Shown here one piece after another: positions 1 through 12,450 of a stretch of 64,000 nucleotides of DNA. Source of the DNA: Fratercula arctica. Taxonomy: Eukaryota; Chordata; Aves; Charadriiformes; Alcidae. The stretch's first letter is position 1. Each line of letters begins with the position of its first letter. Below the pieces are notes generated by a model. It searched no databases and was not told the DNA's origin. It worked only from the letters and a program-made list of their open reading frames with translations. The translations under genes were made by a program, and so were the position numbers. The stretch is from NCBI GenBank assembly GCA_947846985.1, contig CANTUZ010000005.1:18820389-18884388 (forward strand). The letters run 5' to 3'.

Positions 1-3000
1 TCACACGTACTTCTTTCCAAACTAACTATATCAGTTTAAACTGAAGCACATCTTTAGTATTTGTACCGTGAATAAACTTTGAACCTTACAGCCATTTTCT
101 GCTATGAAACAGGAATAATACTTTCCTCGTATGGTTTTAAAATTAAATTGCTACCTGGATGGTGCTTTGAAGATGCTCCGAAGTGTGGGTTCTTTAAAAC
201 CAAGAAACTACAGGGCATCTGATCAAGAAGGAAATGAGAGAGAGAGATGAGAGGAGTATCTTTATTAACTGAGATGGATAAGAAAACAAGCTGGGAAATT
301 GGCAGTTTTACTTGATCTTAACAAAGCAGTTAGACCAGGGAAAAAAATCATCACAGCCCAGTGGGCCTGTCACTTGGTGGAGTGTCTTATACATCTCTTC
401 CTCCAGTGAAATCCAGGCAAACTTCCAGCTGCTGCGTTTTCTCAGCTGAACACAAGGTTGAGTATGGAAGCCCTGCTAGAAGCATTAGTGAATGTACTGT
501 CTTTGGCTGGAGCCAGTTTGCTGAACCTTCTTCTAAGACTTTAGATAAGTGACCTCTCTTCTGCCATCTCCCATCACTTCTCCCTCCCTGAAACTTATTC
601 GTGGGTGTGACTTGGCCTGTGGCATCATATTCAATTGAGTGCCTAAAACTAAACAAACACAAACACATCCTGGGAGTTACCTGAAGAATTAGGTTATACT
701 CTGGTTTGCCTGTCAAAAAAACCCTGCTGAGTGCTGTCTCCTTGGACTCCCTAAAGATGCTTCTTTCCTTAATTAGTAGTTAAGCACTGATAGCCAGGTT
801 TTGGTCTAACCTCTTCACAGACCTTCACCAAACCGCTGTGTAACAGCTATTCCTCCAGCTGCTTTGGAGATACAGTGCATCTGACAGATGTGTTAAGACA
901 CGTTTAGCAGAATTCTCTTATTTTTTAAGAAAGACACAGGGAAACATGAATCAGGACTTTGGTTTGCTTTAGGGTGCCTATGGCAGTGTTTTGAAAGGTA
1001 CTGCCCTTTTTGTGGTTTCATATGACATTTAGTTATGTTTTCCAGTAAGTAATCATCTACAGGTCATGAATTTTTGTGTTTCCTCAATGGAATAGTAAAA
1101 CTCTACTGTTCTTGTCACTTTTCCTTTCATTGAAAGCAGGTTGAATGAGCTGTTGCTGAATGTGCAGCTTTATGCTCGCTGCTCTTGTCTTCACTTATAA
1201 GAGTGTTCTGAGACATCTCAGAAATGGCTACACAATTTTTCATATTTGTGTGCTTTAAACGTAAAATGAAAAATTGAGGAAGGCATCTTGAACAGCTCAC
1301 AGCAAAGGAAATAATGGATGCTTTGCTTTGCACATTTGGAGTTGGTTCCAGGTAGATGGTGTTTTCTTACAAGTCTTTGAAGCAACACTGAACTTCGAGG
1401 TAGGGGAGAGCAGAAGGAAGGAAGCTAACTTCTAAACTTCACGCTGGTAATTGCGAATGTATGAGCTTTGGTTTAGCTAGAACATGGAAGTGTTATTTGT
1501 TGATTCTTAATCATAGGTAATCATGCTTCTAAAACTGTTTTCTCCGTACTGCAGCATGCTCCAGCTTTGTAAGTCTATAAAGAAAATGCTTTAGTATTGA
1601 CTAGTATTGACAGTTTCCAAACTAAATCCACAGTTTTATAGCCTAGACTGAGCATGACTCAATTACTATGAGTAAGCCTGACTTTGTAATGTGAGTTCTG
1701 CCTAATTGAGGAAAGATGTGTGGTCCAATTTAAAACTTGATGTTTTTAAGACTGGATTTTTTTTTTAGTTTGTACTTAACAATATTTGGACTGCATAGTA
1801 TGCACATGCAGTACATGCAGGTCATGAAAATCTGGTAGAAATAATTTCTCTGGTCTTGCTTTAGCTCTCAGCAGCTGCAAAAGATTAAAAAAGTTTATAC
1901 TGCACATGGTGATTTGACATTCAGGTTTCAGTGATGATGGGCACTTTGCAGGTTCAGTGATGACACCCATGAGTCAGGTCCTTTTTTAAACCGAGCCACA
2001 ACTGTGGAAAGGGGCAGAGAATGGGATCTTTCAGGAAGCTTCTGTTTGAAATGCTCCAGTTCCAGCACAAGGCAGTTGTGGAAAGACTTACACAATCTGT
2101 TGAAAAGATGCAAAGTGGCTGCATGTACTAATCTAACAGAGACTGATGTTTGTTTGGAAATAAGGGGGTTTGGTTTTTGTAAAAGGATGATGTATAGGCA
2201 TTTGCATTAGCAAACTTGTGAAATATATTTAGTGTTGAATTTTTCTTTCTTTTCTTGAAATGGGGAGAAGATGCTGAAGTGAGAATGAGGTACACACTAT
2301 CTGTTTCTATTCAATGGAAGGCTTGCCTCAGCCTCATATGTCTGGCTTCCTTCTATGGTTTCCCTCCACAGCCTGGCTCTTTGACAGACTGTCTTTGACG
2401 TCTTCGTCTCTCTCCCCTCCTCCTCCTCCTTCTTCTCTCAGAAGACGGCTCTTAGCTGATGTGGCACAGCCCTAACCTGGGGCCCTTGGTTTAAATATAC
2501 TGAAGTAAAGCAAAGACACAAACTCTCTTCTATCCAAACTACTACTCACTGATAACTTTTCTCCCCGAGTGTGATTAATGCGGTTTGTTGAACCAGTCTG
2601 TGAAGCTGAAGGTATTTTCTGTATGATTGTTACTGGAACTTAATTTTCTTTAAAAGTCAACTTATTCTTGAATGCCTGAATCCTGCCCCCTCAAAACAAC
2701 CCCCCAGACCAGGAAACCCAACCAGCTGAAAAAAACCCTTAACAGTATATTCTGAACAGACCTTATTATTGTTTGTCAAGAGGCCCAGCAGGTAAGAAGG
2801 TGCTGTATGGAGCGTGCCAGGCTTGTTTCAGCAGCGTAGGAGTACAGCAGCCTGCGCTAGGAATTAAGCAAATCAGTGGCCTGGAGTATTTTTTACTAGC
2901 TCAGGGCCAAGCGCATAGTTTCAACTGGATTTATGCTGTTGACTGTCAGGGTAAGGTAGTTTCAAGTCTTAACATGGTATTCCTGCAAAAGGAAGAGGTC

Positions 3001-5440
3001 AAACATGTTGCTTCATCTGATATAAAGCCAGGTTACAGACTATACGATGAGACTATATTTTATGCTTTTACATTTTCCTTGAATATCATCTCAAGTTCTG
3101 TGAAAATCTGAAAAATCTCAAGCCCAAGCATAAATTAAGTATATCTTTCATAACTTCTTTAAATCCCTTTAAGGCCCTCCTGCAGTTCCTGCTTTCATGG
3201 ACTTTTCTTTCTTAATTTTACATGGTGAGGTTCAAATGAGATCTAGCAAGTGTAAGGGTTTGAAGACAAGAATAGTTATCTGACACCCAGGAGCTGCTGG
3301 TCTAACTGAGCAGCCCCTCTGTATTAAGAGCCTTGCACTGAGGAACATCTGACTTTGCATGTCTTAAAACATATCTTTGTGGAGCAGCTATGAGAATTAG
3401 TCCAGGTTACTTCATTAAATAAATGCAAGGAACAAATCTCGCAGGCTTCATTTGAATTGGAATGCACTGCTGGGGAAAAAGGAGATGGCAGGAAATGTGC
3501 AAGAGTAGCTACATGCTAAATTAGTCTTCACATATACTGGGTTTAGTGTATTCTCCTACTGTATTTGTATTCTTTAAAAAGACGTCCTATGTCACAGGTG
3601 TCCTCTCTCTAACCACGAAATCCACCTTTCTTGTTAACATATGGAAATAAAGTGTGACCATCTTTTCCCTACCAGAGACCTCCTAGAGTGCTTTCTGCAC
3701 ATCTGTGGTTTGTAAATATATTGTGAGAGTTGAAGTCTATATCCTGCTGCTGCCACTAAGTTTTCCTTGATGATGGCCTTCCTGAAGTCTTGAAGTCGCT
3801 CTAGTCTTAATTTACTGGTTAGAGAGAAGTATGACAAGATTCAATGCAAGTTCAAGATAGTAAACAGTGGCAGTGCTGGTGACCGAGTTGTAGTAAGCTA
3901 TGGTGTTTCTTTCCTGTGGAAGGCGAATCTCGGCCTCTCCTTACTGCAGTGCTGACGATGTGGACAATGACTCATTGTGAAGATGGGTTTAACGAACAGA
4001 TTAGTAAAGAGCCCATAAAGAAAGAAATCTGAATAATCGTACTTTATTTGGGGAAAGCACTGACACTTCAAACGCCCTTCCAGGAACGATGTGCATCCCA
4101 TCCTCACAGCAAAAATCAAGCCTGCGCGTATCTCAGACAGGGGCACAGTTGGAAGATTATTTAGTGTGTTAAGAGCCAGAACGCAAGGTCAGTTTCCTCT
4201 GGATGGGATCTAGATGAGTTTTAACAGCAAACTTAATGCTGTCATCTTGCAATTGTGGGCTTGTCTTGGTTTTACAGATCCTAAAAAACTTCTTTAACCA
4301 AGAAAACCTGACATTAAAAAAATCCTGGTATCTCCTTCTTGTATTAATGTGATAGTGCATAGCAAGTATTGCCTTACTGCACTTGTCCCTCACCATTAAA
4401 TATATCCTCTGTCTCTGGTTAGGTGGATTTTTTAACTGTAAAAACACATGGATATGCAGCTGTTTGACCACAGAAGCCTAAAAGACCAAAGTGCAGACCC
4501 ACCGTCCATCCTTAGAAGTCCTTACTGAACTCCTGACCCAGGAATATGGATTGGGTTGAGTCTAATTTGAGGATGTTAAAAACAGGTTGGGAGGAAAACT
4601 CTAATGGTTACAACAAACACTTTAGAAATGGCAGATGAAAAGTCACAATATGCCATGGAGATAAATGTATTTTATGGAATGTGATTTGTCTGCTTTTATA
4701 AATCCAAATGGAAGGTTATTTCATAATGCATTGAATTTTAAAGGATTTTCAGGAAAAAAAAAAAAAAAAGAACGCTGATCTTTCTGTCTCAAGTATCCTG
4801 GGACCGGAGAAAGCAAGTGTTCTTGTAGCTACCAGTGCTGCTAGCTGGAGTCACAGATGCTCGCTTCCAGAAGGCTTCTGGTATATCAGAGGACATAGGG
4901 CTGGAGTAAGGGAGGAATGAGCAGTGCCAGCACACTGTGTGGAAAGAGCGTTTTCCCAGCTGAGAGCTGTCTTCGTGCAGCGGTCCGCTTTTACTGTCCC
5001 TCAAATGCCCGTTTTGCAGGTGACAGTTGACTGTATGATGCAGCAGATTGTTCATGTACTTGCATCAGAGTAGCTCCTTCAGGCACGGTGCCATTCTGCT
5101 GTCACGACTGTTCACAGGCGTAGGGAGACTGTCACTCTCCCAATAATTTGCAATCTAAACTGATAGAAGGGCAATGGAGATGCAGCAGCTTAGTCTCAAG
5201 TTTCTTAATGCCATTCAAAACTTTCAGTGTTAATTGAAAAAAGTGACTGGGTTCAAATATGCTTTTAAAGAAACTATCTTTTGCTTTAATAAAAGACAAG
5301 TTAAGCTAAGGGGAGGGAAGGCAGGAGGAGCAGTGTAAACACCAATACAGGAGTTTGGATAAATCAGCTTCTTTCAGGTTTCTGTAGCTGTTCATCAACA
5401 GTAAAGGTAACCTTTCTTCTCCCTCTTTAATCTCTTGCAG
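1..5440 (+). other. MOB2: Upstream intronic sequence of MOB2, no exon recognised
   Basis: This stretch precedes the first recognisable MOB2 exon. That exon opens with a good acceptor (pyrimidines then TTGCAG at 5435-5440) in phase 2, so at least one coding exon lies upstream. Mammalian MOB2 begins with a very short coding first exon (Met-Asp-Trp-Leu-Met); I looked for an equivalent and did not find it, so it probably lies before base 1. The open frames here are short, lack similarity to anything I recognise and are not bounded by convincing splice sites. Low-complexity parts are a CTC/TTC run near 2412-2437 and a 16-bp poly(A) run at 4754-4769. Confidence 0.65.
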
Positions 5441-5601
5441 GAAGTCCAAGGGAAAGCCAAACGGTAAAAAGCCAGCACCGGAAGAGAAGAAACTTTACCT
5501 AGAGCCAGAATACACAAAATCCAGAATTACTGACTTCGAATTTAAGGAGCTAGTGATGTTACCACGAGAAATAGACCTCAACGAGTGGCTAGCCAGCAAC
5601 A
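5441..5601 (+). CDS. MOB2: MOB2 coding exon (N-terminal region), internal
   Basis: MOB2 binds the NDR kinases STK38 and STK38L and competes with MOB1 for them. This exon encodes the basic N-terminus (KSKGKPNGKK) and the start of the Mob fold, through YLEPEY, KSRITDFEFKEL, LPREIDLNEWLASN. The LPREIDLNEWLA stretch is characteristic of Mob-family proteins and the KSKxKPNGKKP opening is specific to MOB2. The exon starts after TTGCAG, carries one base completing a GG|G glycine codon, and ends in AACA before GTGAGT (phase 1). The joined exons give about 230 residues including the glycine shared with the missing exon, against roughly 237 remembered for human MOB2, so only about five to seven residues are missing upstream. 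Confidence 0.95.
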
Positions 5602-6790
5602 GTGAGTATTGTGATGGTACAGCTCTGTGCTTGCTGTCCACACCCAAGGCGGCATTCATTCACTCGGTTTTTTACTTTTTCAGTGCTTAGAAAAAGACTC
5701 AGTGACTATTTATGCTTACTGCATAATGCATGTCATTATACCTTGAATAGTAATTAAGCTGTCCTATGTACAAACCAACTGTGCTCAGCAGCATGGAAGC
5801 CTTGATGTGTTTCTTCCTTCCAACTCCCTCACTGTGGCACTGAGGGCATTAAAGTTTTTGATGCTCTTTTGAGGACCATCAGATTCCCTTTGACTATTTG
5901 CTAAACCGTCTGGTTCAGCATGTTTCCGACTCAAGCTATTGGTCTTTCAGAAGCATCCTAAAAATGGTAGTTTAATAAGCAAGTTATGCTTAAAGCCAGA
6001 AGTTTTGAAGACTTTTGGTTGGATTTCTTCTCCTTACTCCTTCCAAGCAATTTCTGTGAATTTAAACTGTAGTCAAGCTGGAACTCAGAGATGTTGATTG
6101 ACTACTGTGACTGAATGCTGTATCTGTGTATCTCAATTCTGATTGACAATACTTTCCTGCGCTTCTGCTTCATCTGCCAGTCCTAACCTGCAGCTACGAC
6201 CCAGTCTTGTTTACGTTTTCAACAGTATGTGGTAGTAGCAAGAAACTAAACTAGGAAAGTTTATAGAGAATCATTAAGAAAAAGTGAGGTGCCCCCTGAG
6301 GAGTATTAAGATGTTAAATTATCTCAGGAGATTTTTAAAAAGTAGAAGTGTACTAGTTTTCACGCTATTTTTTTTTTAAAGGAGGTATGTCATGAGAACT
6401 ATTAATGGTGTTTTCTAGCCACTGTACGTTTTAAGTCTGACTTCAAAAGAATGTAGCAAATTGTTTGCCTTCAGCTTGTAGTAGAGTATTCTACTGTAAA
6501 GGTGAGGCTGATGACGGAGATACTTTCCAGTCTTGCTGCTTAGTGAGTAATAAGAGCTGATGCATCATGGTGCTTTCATCTTAAATCAAAACAAGAGCTT
6601 TCATTCTATGTACCTCTTTGTTTTGCAGTTCATAATTAGACTAATCTAGCTAAATCATGTTTAAATTTGTATGCAAGCTCAAGACTCTGAGGTCACTTCA
6701 CTTGCTCTATTTAAATAATTGTCGGGAGGATAACCAGTGTTTGAAAGTTATTTTACTTCTGAATTTCTTTCCTTTGTGTTTATTTTTCAG
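5602..6790 (+). other. MOB2: MOB2 intron
   Basis: A GT-AG intron bounded by GTGAGT at 5602 and TTTTTCAG ending at 6790. I see no repeat, RNA gene or nested coding exon inside it. A short T run lies near 6368-6376. Confidence 0.9.
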
Positions 6791-6884
6791 CAACAACTTT
6801 CTTTCATCACATCAACTTACAGTATAGTACAATCTCAGAATTCTGTACAGGAGAGTCATGTCAGACCATGGCAGTGTGCAATAC
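6791..6884 (+). CDS. MOB2: MOB2 coding exon with zinc-binding Cys pair
   Basis: The 94-nt exon encodes TTFFHHINLQYSTISEFC followed by TGESCQTMAVCN. It joins the previous exon through a split Thr codon (A|CA) and ends at AATAC before GTAAGT (phase 2). The CX4C pair in FCTGESC matches the two zinc-coordinating cysteines of the Mob fold (Cys79 and Cys84 in MOB1A numbering, from family knowledge). NLQYSTISEFCTGE is close to invariant in vertebrate MOB2. An open frame extends back into the intron from 6737, but the acceptor at 6790 marks the exon start. Confidence 0.95.
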
Positions 6885-8824
6885 GTAAGTCAATATTTAA
6901 AATTTACAGGGTTTCCATGAAGTCTTCAGAGTTGCTTGGGGGAGGTATGGGATTTGGATGGCACTGGGCAAATGTTTTACAGCAGATCTCTGCTTAGAAT
7001 GTGGCAGCTGTACATCCTCTCCCCTCAGCAGTGAAGGGTGGTGGAAATCTGTTTTTGTGGAGGATTAGAAGGATGAGAATCTTTGACTGTTCTGAGCTGG
7101 TTTTATAAGGTCACATCAGAGACGCAAATTACCATGTGTGTAGCTTGGGGGGAGAGGGGAAGAAGAGCAAGGCAAAGCTGTCCTTACTGGTAACAGCGCT
7201 GGGATTCCATAGAAGGCTGGGGAGGATAAACGAATTGCAAAAACCTCAGAGGGTGCTTTTGATAGCTGGAATGCTGACAGAGCAGCAGGCTGCTGACGGA
7301 TAACCTCTAGCCTGATGTGAGCCGCTGGCTTTCTGCCCAAGCCCCTGGGCACAGAGGACACAAGTGGCAGCTTTGCAAAGAGTAAGGAAAACGTTTTGGT
7401 TTGGCACTTTCCCCCTGTAGGACTTAGTAGACTTTTTTAACATTGACTAGCTGTCACTTATGAAAGAAAGCTTTGTAGTTTTACTGTACATGGTGAATAT
7501 AAGAAAAGTTACCATAAACGCCTGCTCTTGATTAGCACAGTCCAACATGATGGAATATGAGATCCACTCGAGTATGAATAAGCCTGTTGTGTGGTGTTTT
7601 TTTTTTTCTCCAGCACATGTGTTGATAGTCCTTTTCTTCCCTCCTCTTGCATTTCCTGGGATTAATTTAGTTGAGGTAGATTTTAAAAGAGAAGACTGAG
7701 CAGTTAATGTTATAGTACATCAAACAAACATCCCAGGGAATGTATGCAACAGAACCAGAGCAATATATCGTGTCTTTGACAATTATTACATAGTGCTTAG
7801 AAAGGAATCCTTGCTTAATGCACTGGGCTATCTTGTACACTTGAAATTAATATCGGGGCTTCCTTTAAGAGCACTCTGAAGAATGCAAAGTGCATAGAGG
7901 ATATTTTTGCATGTAGAAGTTGGAAAGAGAATTAAAGGCCATGCTAGGGGCTTTGAAAGCAGGCTGGAACAGAAAGAAATAAATCTCTGCTGGACCCATA
8001 TTTTATCAAAAGGAGACAGCGTGTCTCTAAATGAGAAGTGGTGATCAGTAAGATGAGTATTTTGTTGACTTCTGCTCCCTGGCTTTCTCGTGTTTTAATT
8101 CCTGATGTGGCACTGGCTGTCCAAAGGACTGAGTTTAACTGTTTATCCACTTGGCTGATGGGAAATAGTGGCTAAAAGGAAGTGGTGGTAGGGAAGCTAC
8201 GTAAGTGTTGCTTCATTCTGCTCTAGTGAGTCCTAAACAAGAATTATCTGTAAGCAATTTATGCTGCAGAATAAAGAAAGGAAGTGCCTGTAGGCGGCTC
8301 CAGCTGTAGTCTGTAGTTTTAGTGGTGAGGACCGATAGCAGAATGTTCCTATCCTTTGTTTTGGAAAACTGAAAAAATTGCACTCTTTGGGAATAACCGG
8401 AAGCATGTCTACACCTGGGTGAAGCACTTGAAACGGTTTGTGTTTAGTTAAATCATAACAACTTACTTAAGTATCTTCCTGTACTTGCGGGCAGATGACT
8501 GATTCATGTTTGGAAACTGTCAGCTGCATGTTTCATTCTTCTATCAAGTGTGTGGGTCTGTGAAAAAACCACAGAGGTGAGGTCACCTAGCTACACACCT
8601 CAGTGCAGTTCAGCTTTGAAGGCCCTGTTCATAATTGTGTTCTCCAAATATCACTAATGACAATTTTTGATGATCCTTATATTTATGTTCTGCCTTTCCC
8701 AGCTCTTCCCTTTTGGAAGAGATATGCCTAAATGAAACATGGAGAACTGCCTCAAAGATGCTCATTTCTTCATATCCAATTATAACTATGACAAAGTCAT
8801 ATGTGACACACATGCCCCACCCTC

Positions 8825-8847
8825 TTTTTTTTTTTTTTTTTTTTTTT
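8825..8847. repeat. Poly(T) tract, 23 bases
   Basis: An uninterrupted T run inside a MOB2 intron. There is no adjacent SINE body or recognisable retrocopy on its 3' side, so a processed insertion on the - strand cannot be claimed. Confidence 0.9.
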
Positions 8848-10052
8848 AAATATAACCCTAACAAAGTGAGGTAAGGACATGCTTACTGTGTTGGAGAAAC
8901 ACCAGTTGATATGATTTATTGTGCCTCTGACCTGTCTCCAGTATATAAAGAGCACCACCTAAACATTAGAGTCAGTTGCTGATTAACCTGATGGACACTC
9001 CAGATTTCACCTTCTGTGTCTGTGATCTGATTGTTCAGGTACTTTGGAATAAAATAGCATCTACCTATATTAGACTGCCACAGAATTAAAGTACCTCAGA
9101 ATAAGGGTGCAGTTTGCCATTTTTTTCAGTGCTGATTTCTTAAGTAGTTCAGTATGAAGGCCTGCATTCTGTTCCTCTTCTATGTTTTCCCTGCCCGGTT
9201 CTCTAAGGCATGTTTTGGATCGCACCATTCTTGTCATGCCTAAGGAAGGCTTTTTGTATTTACGGTGGAGATGTTGAAGTTACTATTGAGAACAGGTTGC
9301 TTGTCAAGTTACTTTGCATTCAAATGCACCGCAAATACTCAGTCCTAAACTTAAGGGATTTGCTGGCAAAATAAACACCAGTTGCACTTAAATATTTGAG
9401 GTAAGGTTTTAACATCTCAGAGAAGCTGCAGCCAACTGACAAACTGCAGACAGATGCAGCTTTCAGCCCTCTGTCAGATACACGAGCTAGCGCAGCCATC
9501 TGCACACAATGAGGAAGAGAAATTCTGCATAGGGTCACTAAGAGACATCTGACCAAAACTTTGTCTCCTTGTAGAACAGATGGAAGCATTTGCTGGCAAG
9601 GTCGGATAATGCCAAGAGAAATACCAGAAATGGCCAGTTATCTTAAAAATTTAATGAGGGTGGCATGAATGTATCTTTGGGAATTACTTAATTTTGCTCA
9701 TTAATATGTTTATCACTTGCTGTAAAGCAGGTACTATATTTTTAACACAGTATTTATTATTTAGATTTAGTACACTTTATAGCTTATTATTACACAAACT
9801 CGCTTTAAAGCTGTAAACTGGTTTTCTAGCTGACATTTGGGAAAAACTCCTCAAAAGTGCTGAAGTGAGTGGAGTAACTAAGAGTGTATAGAAGTGCTGT
9901 TCATGAGGCTGAGATTACAAAACTCCTGAGGCAGAAACTAAGGATGGATGCAAACTTCTAGGCAGCCCACAGATAAAAGTGAAAGGTCTTGCTTTGGTCC
10001 AGTGAAATCTGAATGAAACCATTCATACCGTTATGAAACCACTTCATAAACC

Positions 10053-10077
10053 ATTCCTGGTTTATGAAACCAGGAAT
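10053..10077. repeat. Perfect 11-bp inverted repeat, 3-nt loop
   Basis: The arms ATTCCTGGTTT (10053-10063) and AAACCAGGAAT (10067-10077) are exact reverse complements separated by ATG. The left side carries related pieces (ATGAAACCACTTCATAAACC at 10033-10052), suggesting local duplication and inversion of a short motif. It lies in a MOB2 intron and would form a hairpin in the pre-mRNA. Confidence 0.9.
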
Positions 10078-10581
10078 TGATAATTCCTTATCACTTGTTT
10101 TTTCTAATCTTACACTCTCCTTTCTCATGTCTACCTTGCCCTTAGTGTCTCTGCATATGGAGGGTATTTCCTTGTAGAAATCCTAACTCAAACTTGCATG
10201 TTTTGCATTTTCTTATATTTAAGTTCCCTGAGCTGTATAGTTCTACATGGTGACTCCTTTCTCTATTTTTTTTTCCCTCTAAAACATTGCTTTGCCCCTA
10301 TCAAACCATCTCAGCCATTCCGAGTTGCTGACAAGCACTATATTACTGCCCTTGCATTTGATACAGCCCATCTTTTGGTATTTTCTAGCAGGACTCTCTC
10401 TCCTTCCTTTCCAGACCACGTAATCACCACAGCGTTTGCCCTTCCCTCCTTCCACAAGCTTTTCTTATATACTGATGTAACTTCTCTTCTGCTTTGGCTT
10501 CTATGTCTCAACACAAACCCAGAATGTTTTAGAGGAAAAGGGATAAAATATGTACGTACAGTAAGATGTAGCAGTGTGACT

Positions 10582-10715
10582 TCATAGAATTGTAGAATCT
10601 TAGAATCGTTTAGGTTGGAAGGGACCTTAAAGATCATCTAGGGATACCTTCCACTAGACCAGGTTGCTCAAAGCCCCATCCAGCCTGGCCCTGAACACCT
10701 CAAGGGATGGGGCAA
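10582..10715 (-). mobile_element. CR1 LINE 3'-end fragment
   Basis: Read on the + strand, the segment opens with repeated TAGAAT words followed by GGTTGGAAGGGACCTTAAAG, then CCACTAGACCAGG and CCATCCAGCCTGGCC. This is the reverse complement of the avian CR1 3' terminus, whose end is an ATTCTATG-like short repeat. The copy is 5'-truncated, as is usual for CR1, and antisense to MOB2. The right edge is approximate. Confidence 0.93.
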
Positions 10716-11990
10716 TATGTGTTACACTTTATTATTTGCATCATAGGCTTTTCTCTGTTAAATCCATAGTCATTTCTCCCTGGGATTTAGAATGGAGCAG
10801 CAAACTCCTCATGCTCTCCATACTGTGGAAGATTAAATCTGCCAAAATTTTACATAGGAAATAAAATAATCAAAATCTGTATCATGTGAGCACTCTTTGA
10901 AAAGTGCCTTTAAGTGTCGTCCTCTTGTCCTTTCTGCTTCCCATCCATTGCCTAATATGGGACTGCACTGTCACAGTGCCAGTGGTGGAATGCAGTTCAG
11001 CTTCTCCACCCAGCTGAGCCCTTCGATGGCCCCAGCCTGCTTCCTATCTTGTTAATGGAGATAACTCCAGCATGGGTGGGAGCTGCGTACCAGGTGTGAG
11101 ATGTTCATGGCATGTCAGGGGCTCCTCTCTTCCTCTAAGACCCGTGAAGACGGTTCACAACACTTGAAACATGAGGAAGACACATGATTCTAATCAACAG
11201 GACAATCCTTGTGGTTATCCCCTCACTTGTAATGATTCTTCTCTTAAATTCCTATTTTGCATAATTAGCCTAATTTTCAAGGAAAAGCAAAAAGGGTATG
11301 CAGTGGGATGTTACAGCAGATTTATTAACTTACATTTTCATGTAAGTGAACTTGTACAGTTGCCAAACTGTTTCTTTTAACTAAAATCCAATTATTCAGA
11401 TTCATTTTTGTGCCTAAGGGCAACTCTAAACTATGCTTTCTATCTTGAAGTTGAGTATTTCTGCAGCATGAGAAAATTGCTGAGGCACAGAAAGTCCAGT
11501 CTGCTTCTGCTCTTGGCAACAAGCATTGTGTTAAGACCCAAAATAAGTCTGAGTTGCCTAGAACTGTCTTGCTCCAGCTTACTGCAGGACTAGACAAATG
11601 ACGTGGCTTGTGTTCGTGCACTACATTGTATAATTCCTTATATGTGGATTGTATAAAGGAAGTAAGCAGTGATGAAGAACACAGTCTACGCCTAAGGACC
11701 CAAATGCTGCTTTTGATGCCTGACATAGCTCTACAAAGAGCTTTTAACTCCTGCTGTTTTCATCCACTTGCTCACCTTTTATGCCCTTTTGCAGTCAATC
11801 CTGCTCTCTCTAGTAAACAACAGAGAGTGGCCAAGCATCACATGCTGAAAATGAGATGAAAGAAAACTTCTAAACCTTAAGTGTCTGCAGAACTAGTTTT
11901 CAGTTGCCCTTCCTCTCTTAAAAGTTTGAACTACTCTACTTATTTCTGCAGCTTCCTCTTGTTTTCATATGGCTTGGGGCATGAACAGTG

Positions 11991-12450
11991 TCATAGAATC
12001 ATAGAATGGTTTCGGTTGGAAGGGGCCTTAAAGGCCATGTAGTTCCAACCCTCCTGCCATGGGCAGGGACACCTCCCACTAGACCAGGCTGCTCAACCCC
12101 ATCCAGCCTGGCCTTGAACACTTCCAGAGATGGGGCATCCACAGCTTCCCTGGGCAACCTGTTCCAGTGCTTCACCACCCTCACAGTAAAGAATTTCTTC
12201 CTAGTATCTAATCTAAGTCTCCCCTCTTTCAGTTTAAAACAGTTACCCCTCGTCCTGTGCCTCCACTCCCTGATAAAGAGTCCCTCCCCATCTCTCCTGT
12301 AGGCCCCCTTTAGGTACTGGAAGGCTGCAATAAAGTTTCCCTGGAGCCTTCTCTTCTCCAGGCTGAACAACCCCGACTCTCTCAGTCTGTCTTCATAGAA
12401 GAGGTGCTCCAGTCAGCGTCTTCACCTCACCGCCCTCAGGTCCTTGAAGA
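11991..12450 (-). mobile_element. CR1 LINE 3' fragment with ORF2 C-terminal remnant
   Basis: The 3' end is marked by TCATAGAATCATAGAATGG at the low-coordinate edge. On the - strand an open frame of 123 codons (12370-11999) reads RDGEGLFIREWRHRTRGN, then RLDTRKKFFTVRVVKHWNRLP and DAPSLEVFKARLDG, the conserved C-terminal end of CR1 ORF2 (reverse transcriptase polyprotein). The frame is uninterrupted to the element's 3' region, so this copy is less decayed than the other CR1 pieces here. The 5' part is truncated, including the endonuclease and RT core, so it is not autonomous. The right boundary is uncertain because similarity fades after about 12420. Confidence 0.93.

Noticed and set aside
2773..3111. 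112-codon + strand frame upstream of MOB2
   Set aside because: No similarity recognised, no splice signals placing it in frame with MOB2, and no promoter context.
4754..4769. Poly(A) run as the tail of a processed retrocopy
   Set aside because: No gene-like sequence precedes it and no target-site duplication was seen.
8150..8170. TTGGCTGATGGG resembling the end of a MOB2 first exon
   Set aside because: It lies downstream of the second and third MOB2 exons and is not followed by a GT donor.
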